From DATEAV01 sp964513155 (GTDB taxonomy: Bacteria > Chloroflexota > Anaerolineae > Anaerolineales > E44-bin32), in contig CAZEMA010000014.1 of assembly GCA_964513155.1 (NCBI GenBank), positions 1-35,472 of the forward strand: 35,472 nucleotides of DNA, written 5' to 3'. The notes under the pieces are model-generated. The model was not told where the DNA came from and did no database searches. It saw nothing but the letters and a program-made list of their open reading frames with translations. Shown here one piece after another: positions 1 to 8,306 of the stretch (position 1 is its first letter; every line of letters begins with the position of its first letter). Both the position numbers and the translations under genes were made by a program.

Positions 1-197
1 CTTCTCCGGGCAAGGCGGTTTCTGATCGCCCTGCTAGCGGGCGCGGCGAGGCCATTGCAGCGTGCGCAATGCATGGATCGATTGTGAAGGAACCGATCGG
101 CCAAACGGGGGGCGAGGGACAGGCGGATTCGCAGGGTCGAGCGCCCGGGCGGGCCGGGCCCCCGGCGCATGAACCGGAGAGGAAGCGGGGCCCTCGG

Positions 198-1022
198 GTG
201 GACCGCAGGGGCAGATCCGCCCGAGCCATCCGCCGCGCGCTGCTCCTTAGTCTCGGCCTCGCCCTCTCGGCCTGTCTGCAGCTACAGCCTCTCCCGACCC
301 CGACTCCCAGCCCTGAGCCATCCACGACCGCGACGATGGCCTTCCCGACTCTCTTCCCAACTGTCACCCTGACTCCGCCCCCCAGTCCGAGCCCAACTCC
401 TGACGTGCTCGCCGGGTTGGGCGAGGTTCTCTACCTGGATAGCTTCAGCCGCAATCTCGGCTGGGATCTCGGCCAGGGCGAGTTGGGCGGGACGAGCCTG
501 CTCAACGGGCGCCTCGTCATCGCCGTGCGCCGGCCCGGCGCGTTCCGCTATGCCCTCAGCCCCGCTCCAGATCTAACGGACTTCTACCTCGAAGTCGCCG
601 TCCGCAGCGAGCTGTGCAGCCCGGGCGACGAGTTCGGCATCATGTTCCGCGTCACCCCGGCCAGGGATCATTACCGTTTCACCTTGACCTGCGATGGCGG
701 CGCCCGAGTGACCCGCATCATGGGGGAGACATCCATCGCCCTCGTGCCCGTCACCATCACGGGAGCGGTCATCCCCGGCGCGCCCGCCGACAATCTCGCG
801 GCCATCCGCGCCATTGGCAGCAGCTTCAGCTTCTACGTCAACGGTCTCGAAGTCTTCAGCGTGCGCGACGGCAACCTGGCCTCAGGCGGCCTGGGGCTGA
901 TCGTGCACTCCAGCGCAGCTGGCCAGACGACCATCTCTTTTGACGACCTGGTTGCACGCGCTCTGCTGCCAACGCCTACCCCGGCCCCCACCCTACCGTC
1001 AACGGCCACCACCATTCCTTAG
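198..1022 (+). CDS. Secreted lipoprotein with a concanavalin-like domain
   Basis: A GTG start at 198 is preferred over the ATG at 69. It places a basic n-region, a hydrophobic stretch (ALLLSLGLA) and a lipobox LSAC (Cys26) at the N-terminus, and a GAGAGGAAG-like ribosome-binding stretch lies about 12 nt upstream. The 43 residues before it are Gly/Arg/Pro-rich and look non-coding. After the lipobox comes a Thr/Pro/Ser-rich linker (TPTPSPEP and similar), then about 170 residues with the look of a LamG/DUF1080-type jelly-roll: YLDSFSRNLGWDLG near the start, FGIMFRV in the middle, and FYVNGLEVF...GGLGLIV near the end. A second Thr/Pro tail closes the protein. It is probably membrane-anchored outside the cell and could bind glycans or other ligands, but nothing catalytic is visible. 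Family assignment is by pattern only. Confidence 0.7.
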   Translation: MDRRGRSARAIRRALLLSLGLALSACLQLQPLPTPTPSPEPSTTATMAFPTLFPTVTLTPPPSPSPTPDVLAGLGEVLYLDSFSRNLGWDLGQGELGGTSLLNGRLVIAVRRPGAFRYALSPAPDLTDFYLEVAVRSELCSPGDEFGIMFRVTPARDHYRFTLTCDGGARVTRIMGETSIALVPVTITGAVIPGAPADNLAAIRAIGSSFSFYVNGLEVFSVRDGNLASGGLGLIVHSSAAGQTTISFDDLVARALLPTPTPAPTLPSTATTIP

Positions 1023-1107
1023 GAGCATGCTGAGAATGCCAACCCTGAAGGACATGAACCGGCACATGTGCCTGCTTCTTTCCCTGCAGTGGCCCTCCTC
1101 AGCAGCC

Positions 1108-1116
1108 TGTTAGGAT
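1108..1116 (+). promoter_or_regulatory. Possible extended -10 box (TGTTAGGAT) of the methyltransferase
   Basis: TGT-TAGGAT ends four nt before the ATG at 1121. This resembles the TGN-TANNAT boxes seen close to rarA and uvrC. There is no ribosome-binding site, so transcription would have to start at or near the start codon. This is a weak prediction because the spacing is shorter than usual. Confidence 0.25.
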
Positions 1117-1120
1117 TGCG

Positions 1121-1960
1121 ATGCCCAAACCGCGCCCCTTCCGCAATCGCCTCAACGATCTCGCCCCGAAAGAGTGGATCAAGTTCCAGAAGTCGTGGTT
1201 TGTCCACAACCCGCCCTCACGCCGCAAGGATGTCTTGCGGCATCCCGCCAAGTTTCCCGAGACCCTGGCACAGGAGTTCGTCGAGTTCTTCACCAAACGC
1301 GGCCAGATCGTTCTCGACCCAATGGTCGGCACCGGATCCACTCTGGTCGCCTGCCTGCGCGCAGGCAGGAACAGCCTGGGCATCGAGCTCAATCCCGGCT
1401 ATGCGGACCTCGCCCGCCGCGTCGTGTCCGAAGAACGGGAAGGCCTGGGAGCCAGAGCCGAGGGCTTGCGCGCCGAGGTGATCCAAGGCGATGCCGCGGG
1501 GCTGGCTGGCTTTGGCCTGCCCCCGATCGACTACGTCCTGACCTCACCGCCCTATTGGGACATGCTCCGCGCCCGGGGCGCGGAGACCCAGCGCGAACGG
1601 CGCCAGGCCTCGGACCTTGACGTGTTCTACTCTGACAACCCCGCCGATCTGGGCAACGTCTCCGACTACCAGCAATTCCTGGATCGCCTTGTGGCCATCT
1701 ATGCTGCGCTGACGCAGGTCCTCAGGCCGAGCGCCTACCTGACCGTCATCGTCAAGAACGTCAAGAAGGGAGGCCGCGTCTATCCCCTGGCGTGGGACCT
1801 GGGGAAACGTCTGGGGGAGATCTACACGCTCAAGGACGAGAAGATCTGGTGCCAGGACGACATCCGCCTCTCCCCCTACGGGATCGGCAACGCCTGGGTG
1901 AGCAACACGTTCCACCATTACTGTCTCCAGCTCCGCCACGAGCCCCCTGGCGAAGGATGA
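1121..1960 (+). CDS. DNA methyltransferase, SPPY-type (N4-cytosine/N6-adenine), orphan
   Basis: The 279-residue protein has the SAM-binding motif I as DPMVGTGST (residues 66-74) and catalytic motif IV as TSPPYW (141-146). A HPAKFPE segment (41-47) resembles motif X. The order X-I-IV matches gamma-type amino-methyltransferases of the PF01555 superfamily. TSPPY rather than DPPY suggests N4-cytosine methylation, but SPPY enzymes are not all cytosine-specific. The C-terminal part (SNTFHHYCLQL) is a typical closing strand. No restriction endonuclease or specificity gene is adjacent, so it probably acts as a solitary epigenetic methylase. The start codon is preceded by TAGGAT four nt upstream and has no Shine-Dalgarno sequence, so the mRNA may be leaderless. 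Confidence 0.87.
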   Translation: MPKPRPFRNRLNDLAPKEWIKFQKSWFVHNPPSRRKDVLRHPAKFPETLAQEFVEFFTKRGQIVLDPMVGTGSTLVACLRAGRNSLGIELNPGYADLARRVVSEEREGLGARAEGLRAEVIQGDAAGLAGFGLPPIDYVLTSPPYWDMLRARGAETQRERRQASDLDVFYSDNPADLGNVSDYQQFLDRLVAIYAALTQVLRPSAYLTVIVKNVKKGGRVYPLAWDLGKRLGEIYTLKDEKIWCQDDIRLSPYGIGNAWVSNTFHHYCLQLRHEPPGEG

Positions 1961-2028
1961 AGTCCTCTCCTCGGCGTCCTGTCGAGGCGCATCCGATGCT
2001 TGGAGCCCCGGGAACCGCTCGCCGGGAG

Positions 2029-2586
2029 ATGAAAACGTCCAGCATGATCGGACCAGAGCTGCTTCAACGGATCCTCGCCGATTACGAACTCCCTGCGGCG
2101 GGAACCCATGGCGTCGGCCATTGGGCCCGCGTGTTGGAGAACGGGCGCCGACTGGCAGCGGTCACGGGCGCCGATCTCCAGGTCGTCGAGCTCTTCGCCG
2201 TCTTCCACGACGCCCGGCGGACGAACGAGGGTATCGACCCCGACCACGGCTGGCGCGGGGGCGAGCTTGCCCGGTCGCTGCGAGGATCCTTCTTCGACCT
2301 CAATGACCAGGCATTCCAGCTGCTCTACGTGGCCTGCGCCGGGCATACGGAGGGATTCATACGAGCGGATGTCACCGTCCAGACATGCTGGGACGCAGAC
2401 CGACTCGACCTACCCCGCGTGGGAACCCCGGCTGAGCCGAGCCTGCTCTGTACCCAGGCGGCGAAGGACCTCGATCTCAGGATGTGGGCCGAGGAGCGGA
2501 GCGCGGCCAGGGCTCTTCCGGCTCTGGTGAGGGAAGAGTGGGGGGTCGTTCTTCCACCAGCCACGGATCCGGGCTTGTCACCCTGA
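2029..2586 (+). CDS. HD-domain metal-dependent phosphohydrolase
   Basis: The 185-residue protein carries the spaced His/Asp residues of an HD-domain enzyme: H27-GVG-H31, the HD doublet FHDARR (H60, D61), H106 in AGHTEGF, and D122/D124 in WDADRLDL. These would bind one or two divalent metals in an all-helical hydrolase acting on a phosphomonoester or nucleotide. The substrate cannot be told from sequence. The start at 2029 is one of three in-frame ATGs (1996, 2029, 2044). GGGAG lies directly against 2029 and 16 nt before 2044, so 2044 is also possible. It follows the methyltransferase on the same strand by about 70 nt. The gene converges with the PI3/4-kinase-like gene downstream. Confidence 0.8.
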   Translation: MKTSSMIGPELLQRILADYELPAAGTHGVGHWARVLENGRRLAAVTGADLQVVELFAVFHDARRTNEGIDPDHGWRGGELARSLRGSFFDLNDQAFQLLYVACAGHTEGFIRADVTVQTCWDADRLDLPRVGTPAEPSLLCTQAAKDLDLRMWAEERSAARALPALVREEWGVVLPPATDPGLSP

Positions 2587-2801
2587 CACTCCCCGTCGAT
2601 CGTGGTGGCGACCGTGCCCGATGGGTCTCCTGATCGCCTCATACAACCGCCCCGAGCGCCGACTCCTGGCCGACCTGCAGGCGGCGCGCCAGGTGGCAGT
2701 GCGTCCTTTCTCGCCTTCTTTGAAGAGAGGGGGTCAATCGGCGGCGGAGTTCGCCCTGAGTCTTTGTCTCCGGTCTTGGCGCCCCTTGGCAGTCCCTGGC
2801 A

Positions 2802-3530
2802 TCAGACCAACGGCCAGGGATAGGGGCGCTCCTGGCCGGGCAGGGGGAAACGGCCGGAGGCGGACAAGCGGTCGGCCCGGCGCTCCAGGGCAGCGATTTC
2901 CTCAGCGGACAGCAGCGCGGCGAAGTCCGCCCGCAAGCGCTCGTCGGCCTTCAGCCGAGCGCTCAAGTCTCTCAGTCCGACCAGGAGCACCTCCGGTATC
3001 GCCTCACCGGCGAAGTCCCAGATGACGGTCCGTAGCTTGTCCTCAACATGGAAACTGACGCCGTGGTCGATCAGCCAGAGGTGGTCGTCTGCGCCAAGAA
3101 GCACATGCCCAGCCTTGCGGTCGGCGTTGTTGATCAGGGCATCGAAGATGACCACTGGCCCCAACCGCGCCTTCTCGTCGCCGCTGAACGTGAAGTAATG
3201 CCGATCCGGATCTGCCTCGACGTAGAGCTGGACGGACCCTGGGCCGGCAGGGGCATCCAACCGCCAGACGGTCGGTGGAACCAGGTCCCACCCAAGGGCT
3301 TGGCTCGTGAGATAGGCCGCAACCTCCCGCGCCGCCAGCGTCCCGGCCGGAAAGTCCCACAACGGCTGCTCGCCCCGCGAGGGCTTGTAGACCGCCAGGA
3401 TCTGGCCTGCCTCCCCATCGAGCCGGGCCAGGAAGGTGTAGTTCGACCCCCAGACGAACTGGCCCTCCAGGCGCATCGGCGCCTGGGCGAGCGTGTGCAG
3501 GAGGGGGATGCTCGAGGCGGGGCGGTCCAC
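2802..3530 (-). CDS. PI3/4-kinase-like protein, SCO1664 family (TIGR03843)
   Basis: The protein matches a bacterial family related to phosphatidylinositol 3/4-kinases and HipA. It shows a nucleotide-contacting Lys in AVYKP (K49), the family signature GEQPLWDFPAGTLAAREVAAY (residues 53-73), LGWDLVPPTV (79-88), a catalytic-loop-like segment NNADRKAGH (134-142) and a metal-site-like IDHG (154-157). The predicted role is an atypical kinase, with a protein or small-molecule substrate unknown. The GTG at 3530 is the longest start; an ATG at 3476 (MRLEGQFVWGSN) is the alternative and fits the conserved core. It is the last gene of a minus-strand group after DUF3090 and a histidine phosphatase, the same trio found in actinobacteria. 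Confidence 0.85.
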   Translation of the reverse strand: MDRPASSIPLLHTLAQAPMRLEGQFVWGSNYTFLARLDGEAGQILAVYKPSRGEQPLWDFPAGTLAAREVAAYLTSQALGWDLVPPTVWRLDAPAGPGSVQLYVEADPDRHYFTFSGDEKARLGPVVIFDALINNADRKAGHVLLGADDHLWLIDHGVSFHVEDKLRTVIWDFAGEAIPEVLLVGLRDLSARLKADERLRADFAALLSAEEIAALERRADRLSASGRFPLPGQERPYPWPLV

Positions 3531-3638
3531 GACGAAAGGGGATCTCAGCGCGGGGAGATGGATGACATCACGGCCACGGCAATCCAGGCGTTCAAACGCA
3601 GTCCTTCCATCACCCGATCGGGGGCCTCTCGGGCTGGA

Positions 3639-4166
3639 TCAATGCTTGTGTCCATTGCGTTTCGGGCAGAAGTGGCCTTCGGGGTCGATGGGCTCTCCAC
3701 AGTTCCCGCAGATTGGCCGCCCCTGCCCGGCCACTTCCACGCCCCAGCGACAGAGCCCGCGAACTTGCGAACGCGTTGCCCAGAATCGTGCGAGGGAGGC
3801 CTGCTCCGGGTCATCACTCTCTTCCTGGAGCTCGCGCACCACGAGCACCAATCGATCCGTCGCCTCATCGTACCCCAGCCCGATATGTCCGACATGGAAG
3901 GCCGGCTCGATCGGTTCCTCAAGCTCCATGTCGGCCGGTGCGTACTCGGCCGAAGCCTCGGGGAGATTGGGGTAACGTTGCTGCAGGTCCGCCAGGAATT
4001 GCTCGACGCCGACGGCCAGGACCTGCACTTGCTGCTTCTCAATCACCACGGTGGCCAGCTGGGTTTCCTTCCGGGCCTGCAGGTAGAACACACGCTTGCC
4101 CGGCGCGCCGATTGCTCCGATGGTGATCCGGGACACCGGGTTGAGATCAAAGCGGACCGGCGACAT
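3639..4166 (-). CDS. DUF3090 family protein with C-terminal zinc ribbon (TIGR03847)
   Basis: This 175-residue protein matches DUF3090. It opens with FDLNPVSRITIGAIGAPGKRVFYLQA, has a middle DRLVLVVRE strand, and ends in a small zinc-binding tail with CGNC (C153, C156), C167 and a PKRNGH segment. Its function is unknown, but it regularly accompanies the PI3/4-kinase-like protein and the histidine phosphatase, so a shared pathway is likely. The ATG at 4166 is well supported by a CGGAGG ribosome-binding site at 4172-4177. It lies 69 nt after the phosphatase gene in the same direction. Confidence 0.88.
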   Translation of the reverse strand: MSPVRFDLNPVSRITIGAIGAPGKRVFYLQARKETQLATVVIEKQQVQVLAVGVEQFLADLQQRYPNLPEASAEYAPADMELEEPIEPAFHVGHIGLGYDEATDRLVLVVRELQEESDDPEQASLARFWATRSQVRGLCRWGVEVAGQGRPICGNCGEPIDPEGHFCPKRNGHKH

Positions 4167-4235
4167 GTCAGCCTCCGGATGAGTTCCTGCCTATTGCGGA
4201 CGACCCACCAGCCGGGACTCCTTGCCTCGCAGGCT

Positions 4236-4850
4236 TCACTCGTGGGGCGCCTGCTCGGTCGCCCGGGTGTCATTCAGGCGCACCAGCCTAGCATAGCCAT
4301 CCACAACACTGAGTATGCTGATCGAGGCCGGGGCGACCGACAGCCGATGGAACATATCCAGTGGCAGGCCGAGGTAGTGGGCGATCGCCAGCTTGATGAC
4401 ATCGGCATGTGAGACGCAGGCGATAGTCTTCTTGCGATGCGTCGCCCGCAGCTCCTCCAACTCCCCGACTACCCGGGCCTGGGTTTCGACGAAGGACTCA
4501 CCCTCCGGGAAGCGCGCTAGCGAGGGCGCGTTCTGCACGACCGACCACAACTTGCGCCGGCGCAACGACCGCAGCGGCTGGCCTTGCCAGCGGCCCGGTC
4601 GTACTTCGCCCAGGCTTGGTCGCGGCTCGACAGCCAGTCCCAGCATCCGGCTCAAAGGCTCTGCCGTCTCCATGCTCCGCTCAAGCGGACTGGCATAGAG
4701 CGCGGCGAAACGAATGCCCGAGAGCAGCTGAGCCAGCGCTTCGGCCTGAGCCCGGCCGCGCGGATTGAGGTGGACTCCTGGAAGCCAACCCGCCAGGCGT
4801 TTGCCGATGAAGTCGGTCTCGCCATGGCGGATGAGATACAGAAGCGTCAT
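4236..4850 (-). CDS. Histidine phosphatase (phosphoglycerate mutase-like), MSMEG_4193 family (TIGR03848)
   Basis: The 204-residue protein has the phosphohistidine motif RHGE at residues 8-11, a second catalytic Arg in SPLERSMETA (R58), the acid E82 in GEVRPGRWQG and the second catalytic His in CVSHAD (H148). This is a complete histidine-phosphatase active site. The likely activity is removal of phosphate from a small molecule or phosphoprotein, and partnership with the adjacent kinase-like gene is an attractive inference. The start at 4850 puts the RHG motif in its usual place. In-frame starts at 4859 (ATG) and 4880 (GTG) would lengthen it, the latter overlapping the end of rarA. Confidence 0.85.
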   Translation of the reverse strand: MTLLYLIRHGETDFIGKRLAGWLPGVHLNPRGRAQAEALAQLLSGIRFAALYASPLERSMETAEPLSRMLGLAVEPRPSLGEVRPGRWQGQPLRSLRRRKLWSVVQNAPSLARFPEGESFVETQARVVGELEELRATHRKKTIACVSHADVIKLAIAHYLGLPLDMFHRLSVAPASISILSVVDGYARLVRLNDTRATEQAPHE

Positions 4851-4866
4851 GCCTTCCATCCGGGAG

Positions 4867-6291
4867 TCAATCGCGCCCACTGCTGCGCGGCGTCTGGCGG
4901 CGCCGCAGCTCGATCACCTGGCTCTCGCTCAGCTCCGGCACTTCCTGAGTCTCCGTGATCTCCAGCGCACGCCGCTGGGCCTCGCGCCATCGCTCCAACC
5001 GCTCCTGGACTTGCCCCTCGTATCCTTGGTCCGAGGGCCGGTAGAAGTAGGTGCCCAGCAACTCCTTCGGCAGGTATTGCTGGCCGACATGGTGACCCGG
5101 GAGCTCATGAGGGTAGACATAGCCCCGGCCATGCCCCAGCGCGGCCGCATCCCGGTTGGCGTCCTGCAAGTGCTTGGGCACTTCGACAATGCCCTGCTCT
5201 TCCAGCAGCTTGTAGGCCTTGAAGTACGATGTGGCCGTGTTCGACTTCGGGGCGGTGGCCAGATACAGCGTCGCCTCGACGATGGGATAGACACCCTCGG
5301 GCAGGCCGACGTAGTCGAAGGCCTGGGCAGCCGCGCTGGCGACGACCAGGCCCAACGGATCCGCCAGGCCGATGTCTTCGCCCGCGAGGATCAGGAGACG
5401 CCGCAGGATGAACCGGGGGTCTTCACCGGCGTACAGCATCTTCGCCAACCAGTACAGGGCCGCGTCGGGGTCCGAGCCGCGCACCGACTTGATGAAAGCG
5501 GAGATGGTGTCGTAGTGCACGTCGCCGTCCTTGTCGTACAGGACGGCCCGACGCTGGATCGACTCCTGAGCCACTTCCAGTGTGATCAGGACCACGCCAT
5601 CGGCTCCCGTCGGCGTGGTCTCAACGGCCAGCTCCAAGGCGTTGAGGGCGTTCCGAGCGTCGCCGCCAGCGACGTTGACCAGGTGGTCGAGAGCGTCCGG
5701 CGCCAGGTTCACCCTGCGAGCGCCAAAGCCTCGCTCCTTGTCCGACAGCGTGGCCGCGATAACCCGACGCACGTCGTCGTCAGAGAGGGGACGGAGCTGG
5801 AAGATGCGCGAGCGAGAGACGAGCGCGCCGATCACCTCGAAGTAGGGGTTCTCCGTGGTGGCGCCGATCAGCGTGATCGTCCCGTCCTCGACATGGGGCA
5901 GGAGAGCATCCTGCTGGGCCTTGTTCCAACGATGGACCTCGTCTACAAAGAGGATGGTGCGTGTGTTGTTAAGCTTGCGCCGCTCGCGGGCGGTCTCGAT
6001 CACCACTCGGAGCTCCGCCTTGCCCGCCAATACGGCCGAGATGGTCTGGAAATCCGAACGGGTGGTATTGGCGATGATCATCGCCAGGCTTGTCTTGCCG
6101 GTGCCTGGCGGCCCCCACAGGATGATCGACGAGAATAGGCGGTCGGCCTCGATGGCGCGGCGCAACAGCCGGCCAGGACCGATGATGTCCTGCTGCCCGA
6201 AGAATTCGTCCAGCGTACGCGGGCGCATCCGGGCAGCCAACGGTGCTTCGCGCCGCAGCCTCTGCTTGAGCGCGTGGTCAAACAGGTCCAT
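4867..6291 (-). CDS. rarA: Replication-associated recombination protein RarA/MgsA (AAA+ ATPase)
   Basis: The 474-residue protein is a clear RarA/MgsA/WRNIP1 family ATPase: Walker A GPPGTGKT (60-67), Walker B LFVDEVH (114-120), sensor 1 GATTENP (143-149), an SRSR segment (159-162), and the C-terminal MgsA domain with SDPDAALYWLAKMLYAGEDP and the AGEDIGLADP signature. It acts at stalled replication forks and forms tetramers in known members. The ATG at 6291 (MDLFDHALKQRL) is chosen over upstream in-frame starts. The region before it holds an extended -10 element eight nt away and no Shine-Dalgarno sequence, so translation may be leaderless. It heads the group leading to the phosphatase, DUF3090 and kinase-like genes, with only 16 nt to the next start. 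Confidence 0.95.
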   Translation of the reverse strand: MDLFDHALKQRLRREAPLAARMRPRTLDEFFGQQDIIGPGRLLRRAIEADRLFSSIILWGPPGTGKTSLAMIIANTTRSDFQTISAVLAGKAELRVVIETARERRKLNNTRTILFVDEVHRWNKAQQDALLPHVEDGTITLIGATTENPYFEVIGALVSRSRIFQLRPLSDDDVRRVIAATLSDKERGFGARRVNLAPDALDHLVNVAGGDARNALNALELAVETTPTGADGVVLITLEVAQESIQRRAVLYDKDGDVHYDTISAFIKSVRGSDPDAALYWLAKMLYAGEDPRFILRRLLILAGEDIGLADPLGLVVASAAAQAFDYVGLPEGVYPIVEATLYLATAPKSNTATSYFKAYKLLEEQGIVEVPKHLQDANRDAAALGHGRGYVYPHELPGHHVGQQYLPKELLGTYFYRPSDQGYEGQVQERLERWREAQRRALEITETQEVPELSESQVIELRRRQTPRSSGRD

Positions 6292-6299
6292 CGGGGAGG

Positions 6300-6308
6300 A
6301 TTGTAACA
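6300..6308 (-). promoter_or_regulatory. Extended -10 element (TGT-TACAAT) of rarA, probable leaderless promoter
   Basis: Read on the minus strand, TGTTACAAT is followed by eight nt (CCTCCCCG) and the rarA ATG. Transcription from 6-8 nt after the -10 box would begin at or just before the start codon. The matching -35 position (GTCGCA at 6323-6328) is poor, as expected for an extended -10 promoter. Confidence 0.5.
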
Positions 6309-6443
6309 TCGAGCAGGCGGCCTGCGACAGGGAGTCCCGCGCGCTGGCGGGCAGGGGAGCGCGGGCCCAGACGGTCACTTGGCGTACCTACCCAGACCGC
6401 AGCCATTGTGTCTTCGACCGTGCGCCACGACGGACGGCACGGG

Positions 6444-8306
6444 TCATTCAAAGGCCGCAGCGTAGTCTTCGGCCATGGCCTCCAGCCGGGCGACGCTGTC
6501 GACCAAACCACCCGGACGGTTGCGGGCCAGCCAGATTCGCTTGTACTCGGGCACAATCTCGTCCAGGTCATCGGCCAGCTCACGGGCAAGCTGCTTCGCC
6601 TTGGCGGCGTCCTGCTCCAGCACCAGTAAGGCCCGCCGGCAGGCGTGGCGTAGCAGGTGGGCCGTCTGGCGGAACTCCTCCCGGATGAGCGTCGCTTCCC
6701 GATGGCTCATCTGTTCCCGTTCGAGTCCGTCCATGGCCGTCTCGATCGCTTCCAGAGACCGGGGAAACGAGCCGGGCCCTTCGCTGGTGAAGGCCTGGAG
6801 CGCGGGCAGCCGCCACTGCAGGATCCAGAAGAGCGCCGAGGCATTGGGGGGCTCGAAACCCACCGCCCGGTAGACGTTCCCCAGGTCGTAGGCCAGGTTC
6901 CCCATCTCCCCACTGGCGTCTTCAAAGGCGAACAGGCTGACCGCCCGGCGGATGTCGAGATCGCGATTCGACTCCAGATGCCACGAGTAGGCCGCGCCGG
7001 CCGCCAGCCCCAGGTAGCTCACCGGCAGGACCTGCCAGTGCCCATGGTCTCCCCAATCTGTGTTCAGGTAGCCGCACGCCCCGTGCTTCCTGCCGTTCTC
7101 GGCCGCACTGCGGATGTTTGCCAGAGCGTTGTCCGTACGGCCGGCCACGCTGCACCAGGAGGATGTGCCCGGGCAAACGTAGAATGGGATGCCGGCGGAG
7201 GCGTACTGCAGACCCCGTTCGTCAAAGGGATGTTCCGCCTCGTAGCCCCATTCAAGGGCAATCGCGTCCGTCGGTAGCTCCCGGACCAGTTCCGGATGTT
7301 GAACGATGATGTCCCCCCAGAACTGGATCCTGCGCCCGCGCCGCTGCACGCTCCGATGGAGCTTGAGCAAGAAGTCGAGATACACCCGGCCAATCCCCCG
7401 TTCCTGGCAGGCCTGCCTGCTGCGCCCCTGGCCGAGGTCAAAGGTCTCGTCGCAACCGATGTTGAACAGGCGGCTGGTGAAGTGGGGCAGGAGCTCATCA
7501 TACAGGCTTTCAACGAGCGCCAGGCTACCCGCGTCTTCGGGGCAGAGGCTAAACGGCCCCCGTTCGACTCCCCAGGGCGTCTCGAAGTCTCCGCTCACTT
7601 CCGCCAGAGGCGCGTAGCGAGGGTGGATAAGCCAACGCTGCATGTGCCCGAAGGAGTTCTGGTTGGGCACCAGTTCGACAAAGCGCTCGCGGCAGAAGCT
7701 GTCCAGCGCCAGGATTTCCTCGCCGGTGAGCGGGGAGGCCTCTGCCCATACCTCCGGGTGGTTGCGATAAGCAAAGGTGTGCTCGGTGTAGAGCTGGAAC
7801 TGGTTGACTTTCCAGGTTGAGAGTCGATCTACCAAGCCGCAGAGCGTGTCCATCGTTGGCACCTTGTCCCGGCTGATGTCAAGCATCACCCCCCGGACCG
7901 GGTAGTCGGGCCAGTCGGAGATCTCCAGGCAGGGAAGGTCACCATCGGACTGTGTCAGCAACTGGACCAGCGTACACACGCCGTAGTAGGCCCCGGCCGC
8001 CTCGCGGGCGCGGATCTCGACCCCGCCGGGTCCAATGCTCAGCCGATACCCACCGGCGTGGGGCACAAACTCGGGGACGATTCGCAAGGCAATGCCGACT
8101 TCCGCTGCTGGAACAGCGGAACTCGCCGACAGTTCCCATTCCTCTCCACCATGCTTCCGCAAGGCGGCCTTGAGCCTGTCTGCCGCCAATCGCAAGGCCT
8201 GGGGTTGAGGCCCGTCCAACAGGATGAGCTTCTTGTCGGGGACGGCCCAGCTGCCTTCCGTCGGGCTGAGGGAACGGGGAACCGGTAGGAGTGTAGGAAG
8301 AGACAT
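6444..8306 (-). CDS. Glycoside hydrolase family 20 beta-N-acetylhexosaminidase, HexD-like
   Basis: The 620-residue protein has an N-terminal GH20b-like alpha/beta domain (about 1-125) followed by a TIM-barrel domain starting at SDWPDYPVRGVMLDISRDKVP. The catalytic Asp-Glu pair is D286-E287 in FNIGCDETFDLG, where a Cys replaces the second Gly of the usual GGDE. Later motifs are QFWGDI, GTSSWCSVAGRTDN and LNTDWGDHGHW, which supply substrate-binding Trp and Asp residues. The GCDE form recalls hexosaminidase-D-like enzymes, which from memory favour GalNAc substrates. No signal peptide is present, so it should act in the cytoplasm on imported amino-sugar oligosaccharides or glycoconjugates. A good AGGAGAG ribosome-binding site precedes the ATG at 8306. 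A helical C-terminal extension of about 130 residues follows the barrel. Confidence 0.92.
   Translation of the reverse strand: MSLPTLLPVPRSLSPTEGSWAVPDKKLILLDGPQPQALRLAADRLKAALRKHGGEEWELSASSAVPAAEVGIALRIVPEFVPHAGGYRLSIGPGGVEIRAREAAGAYYGVCTLVQLLTQSDGDLPCLEISDWPDYPVRGVMLDISRDKVPTMDTLCGLVDRLSTWKVNQFQLYTEHTFAYRNHPEVWAEASPLTGEEILALDSFCRERFVELVPNQNSFGHMQRWLIHPRYAPLAEVSGDFETPWGVERGPFSLCPEDAGSLALVESLYDELLPHFTSRLFNIGCDETFDLGQGRSRQACQERGIGRVYLDFLLKLHRSVQRRGRRIQFWGDIIVQHPELVRELPTDAIALEWGYEAEHPFDERGLQYASAGIPFYVCPGTSSWCSVAGRTDNALANIRSAAENGRKHGACGYLNTDWGDHGHWQVLPVSYLGLAAGAAYSWHLESNRDLDIRRAVSLFAFEDASGEMGNLAYDLGNVYRAVGFEPPNASALFWILQWRLPALQAFTSEGPGSFPRSLEAIETAMDGLEREQMSHREATLIREEFRQTAHLLRHACRRALLVLEQDAAKAKQLARELADDLDEIVPEYKRIWLARNRPGGLVDSVARLEAMAEDYAAAFE

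Noticed and set aside
69..197. ATG at 69 as start of the first lipoprotein
   Set aside because: It would put 43 Gly/Arg/Pro-rich residues before the signal sequence, which would disable a lipoprotein signal; the GTG at 198 fits better.
2602..3025. Plus-strand frames after the HD-domain gene
   Set aside because: Low-complexity Arg/Pro/Gly sequence, partly antisense to the PI3/4-kinase-like gene.
3048..6138. Two plus-strand open frames of about 450 residues each (3048-4412 and 4765-6138)
   Set aside because: They are antisense to the PI3/4-kinase-like, DUF3090, phosphatase and rarA genes and have no domain patterns; long antisense frames are expected at this GC content.
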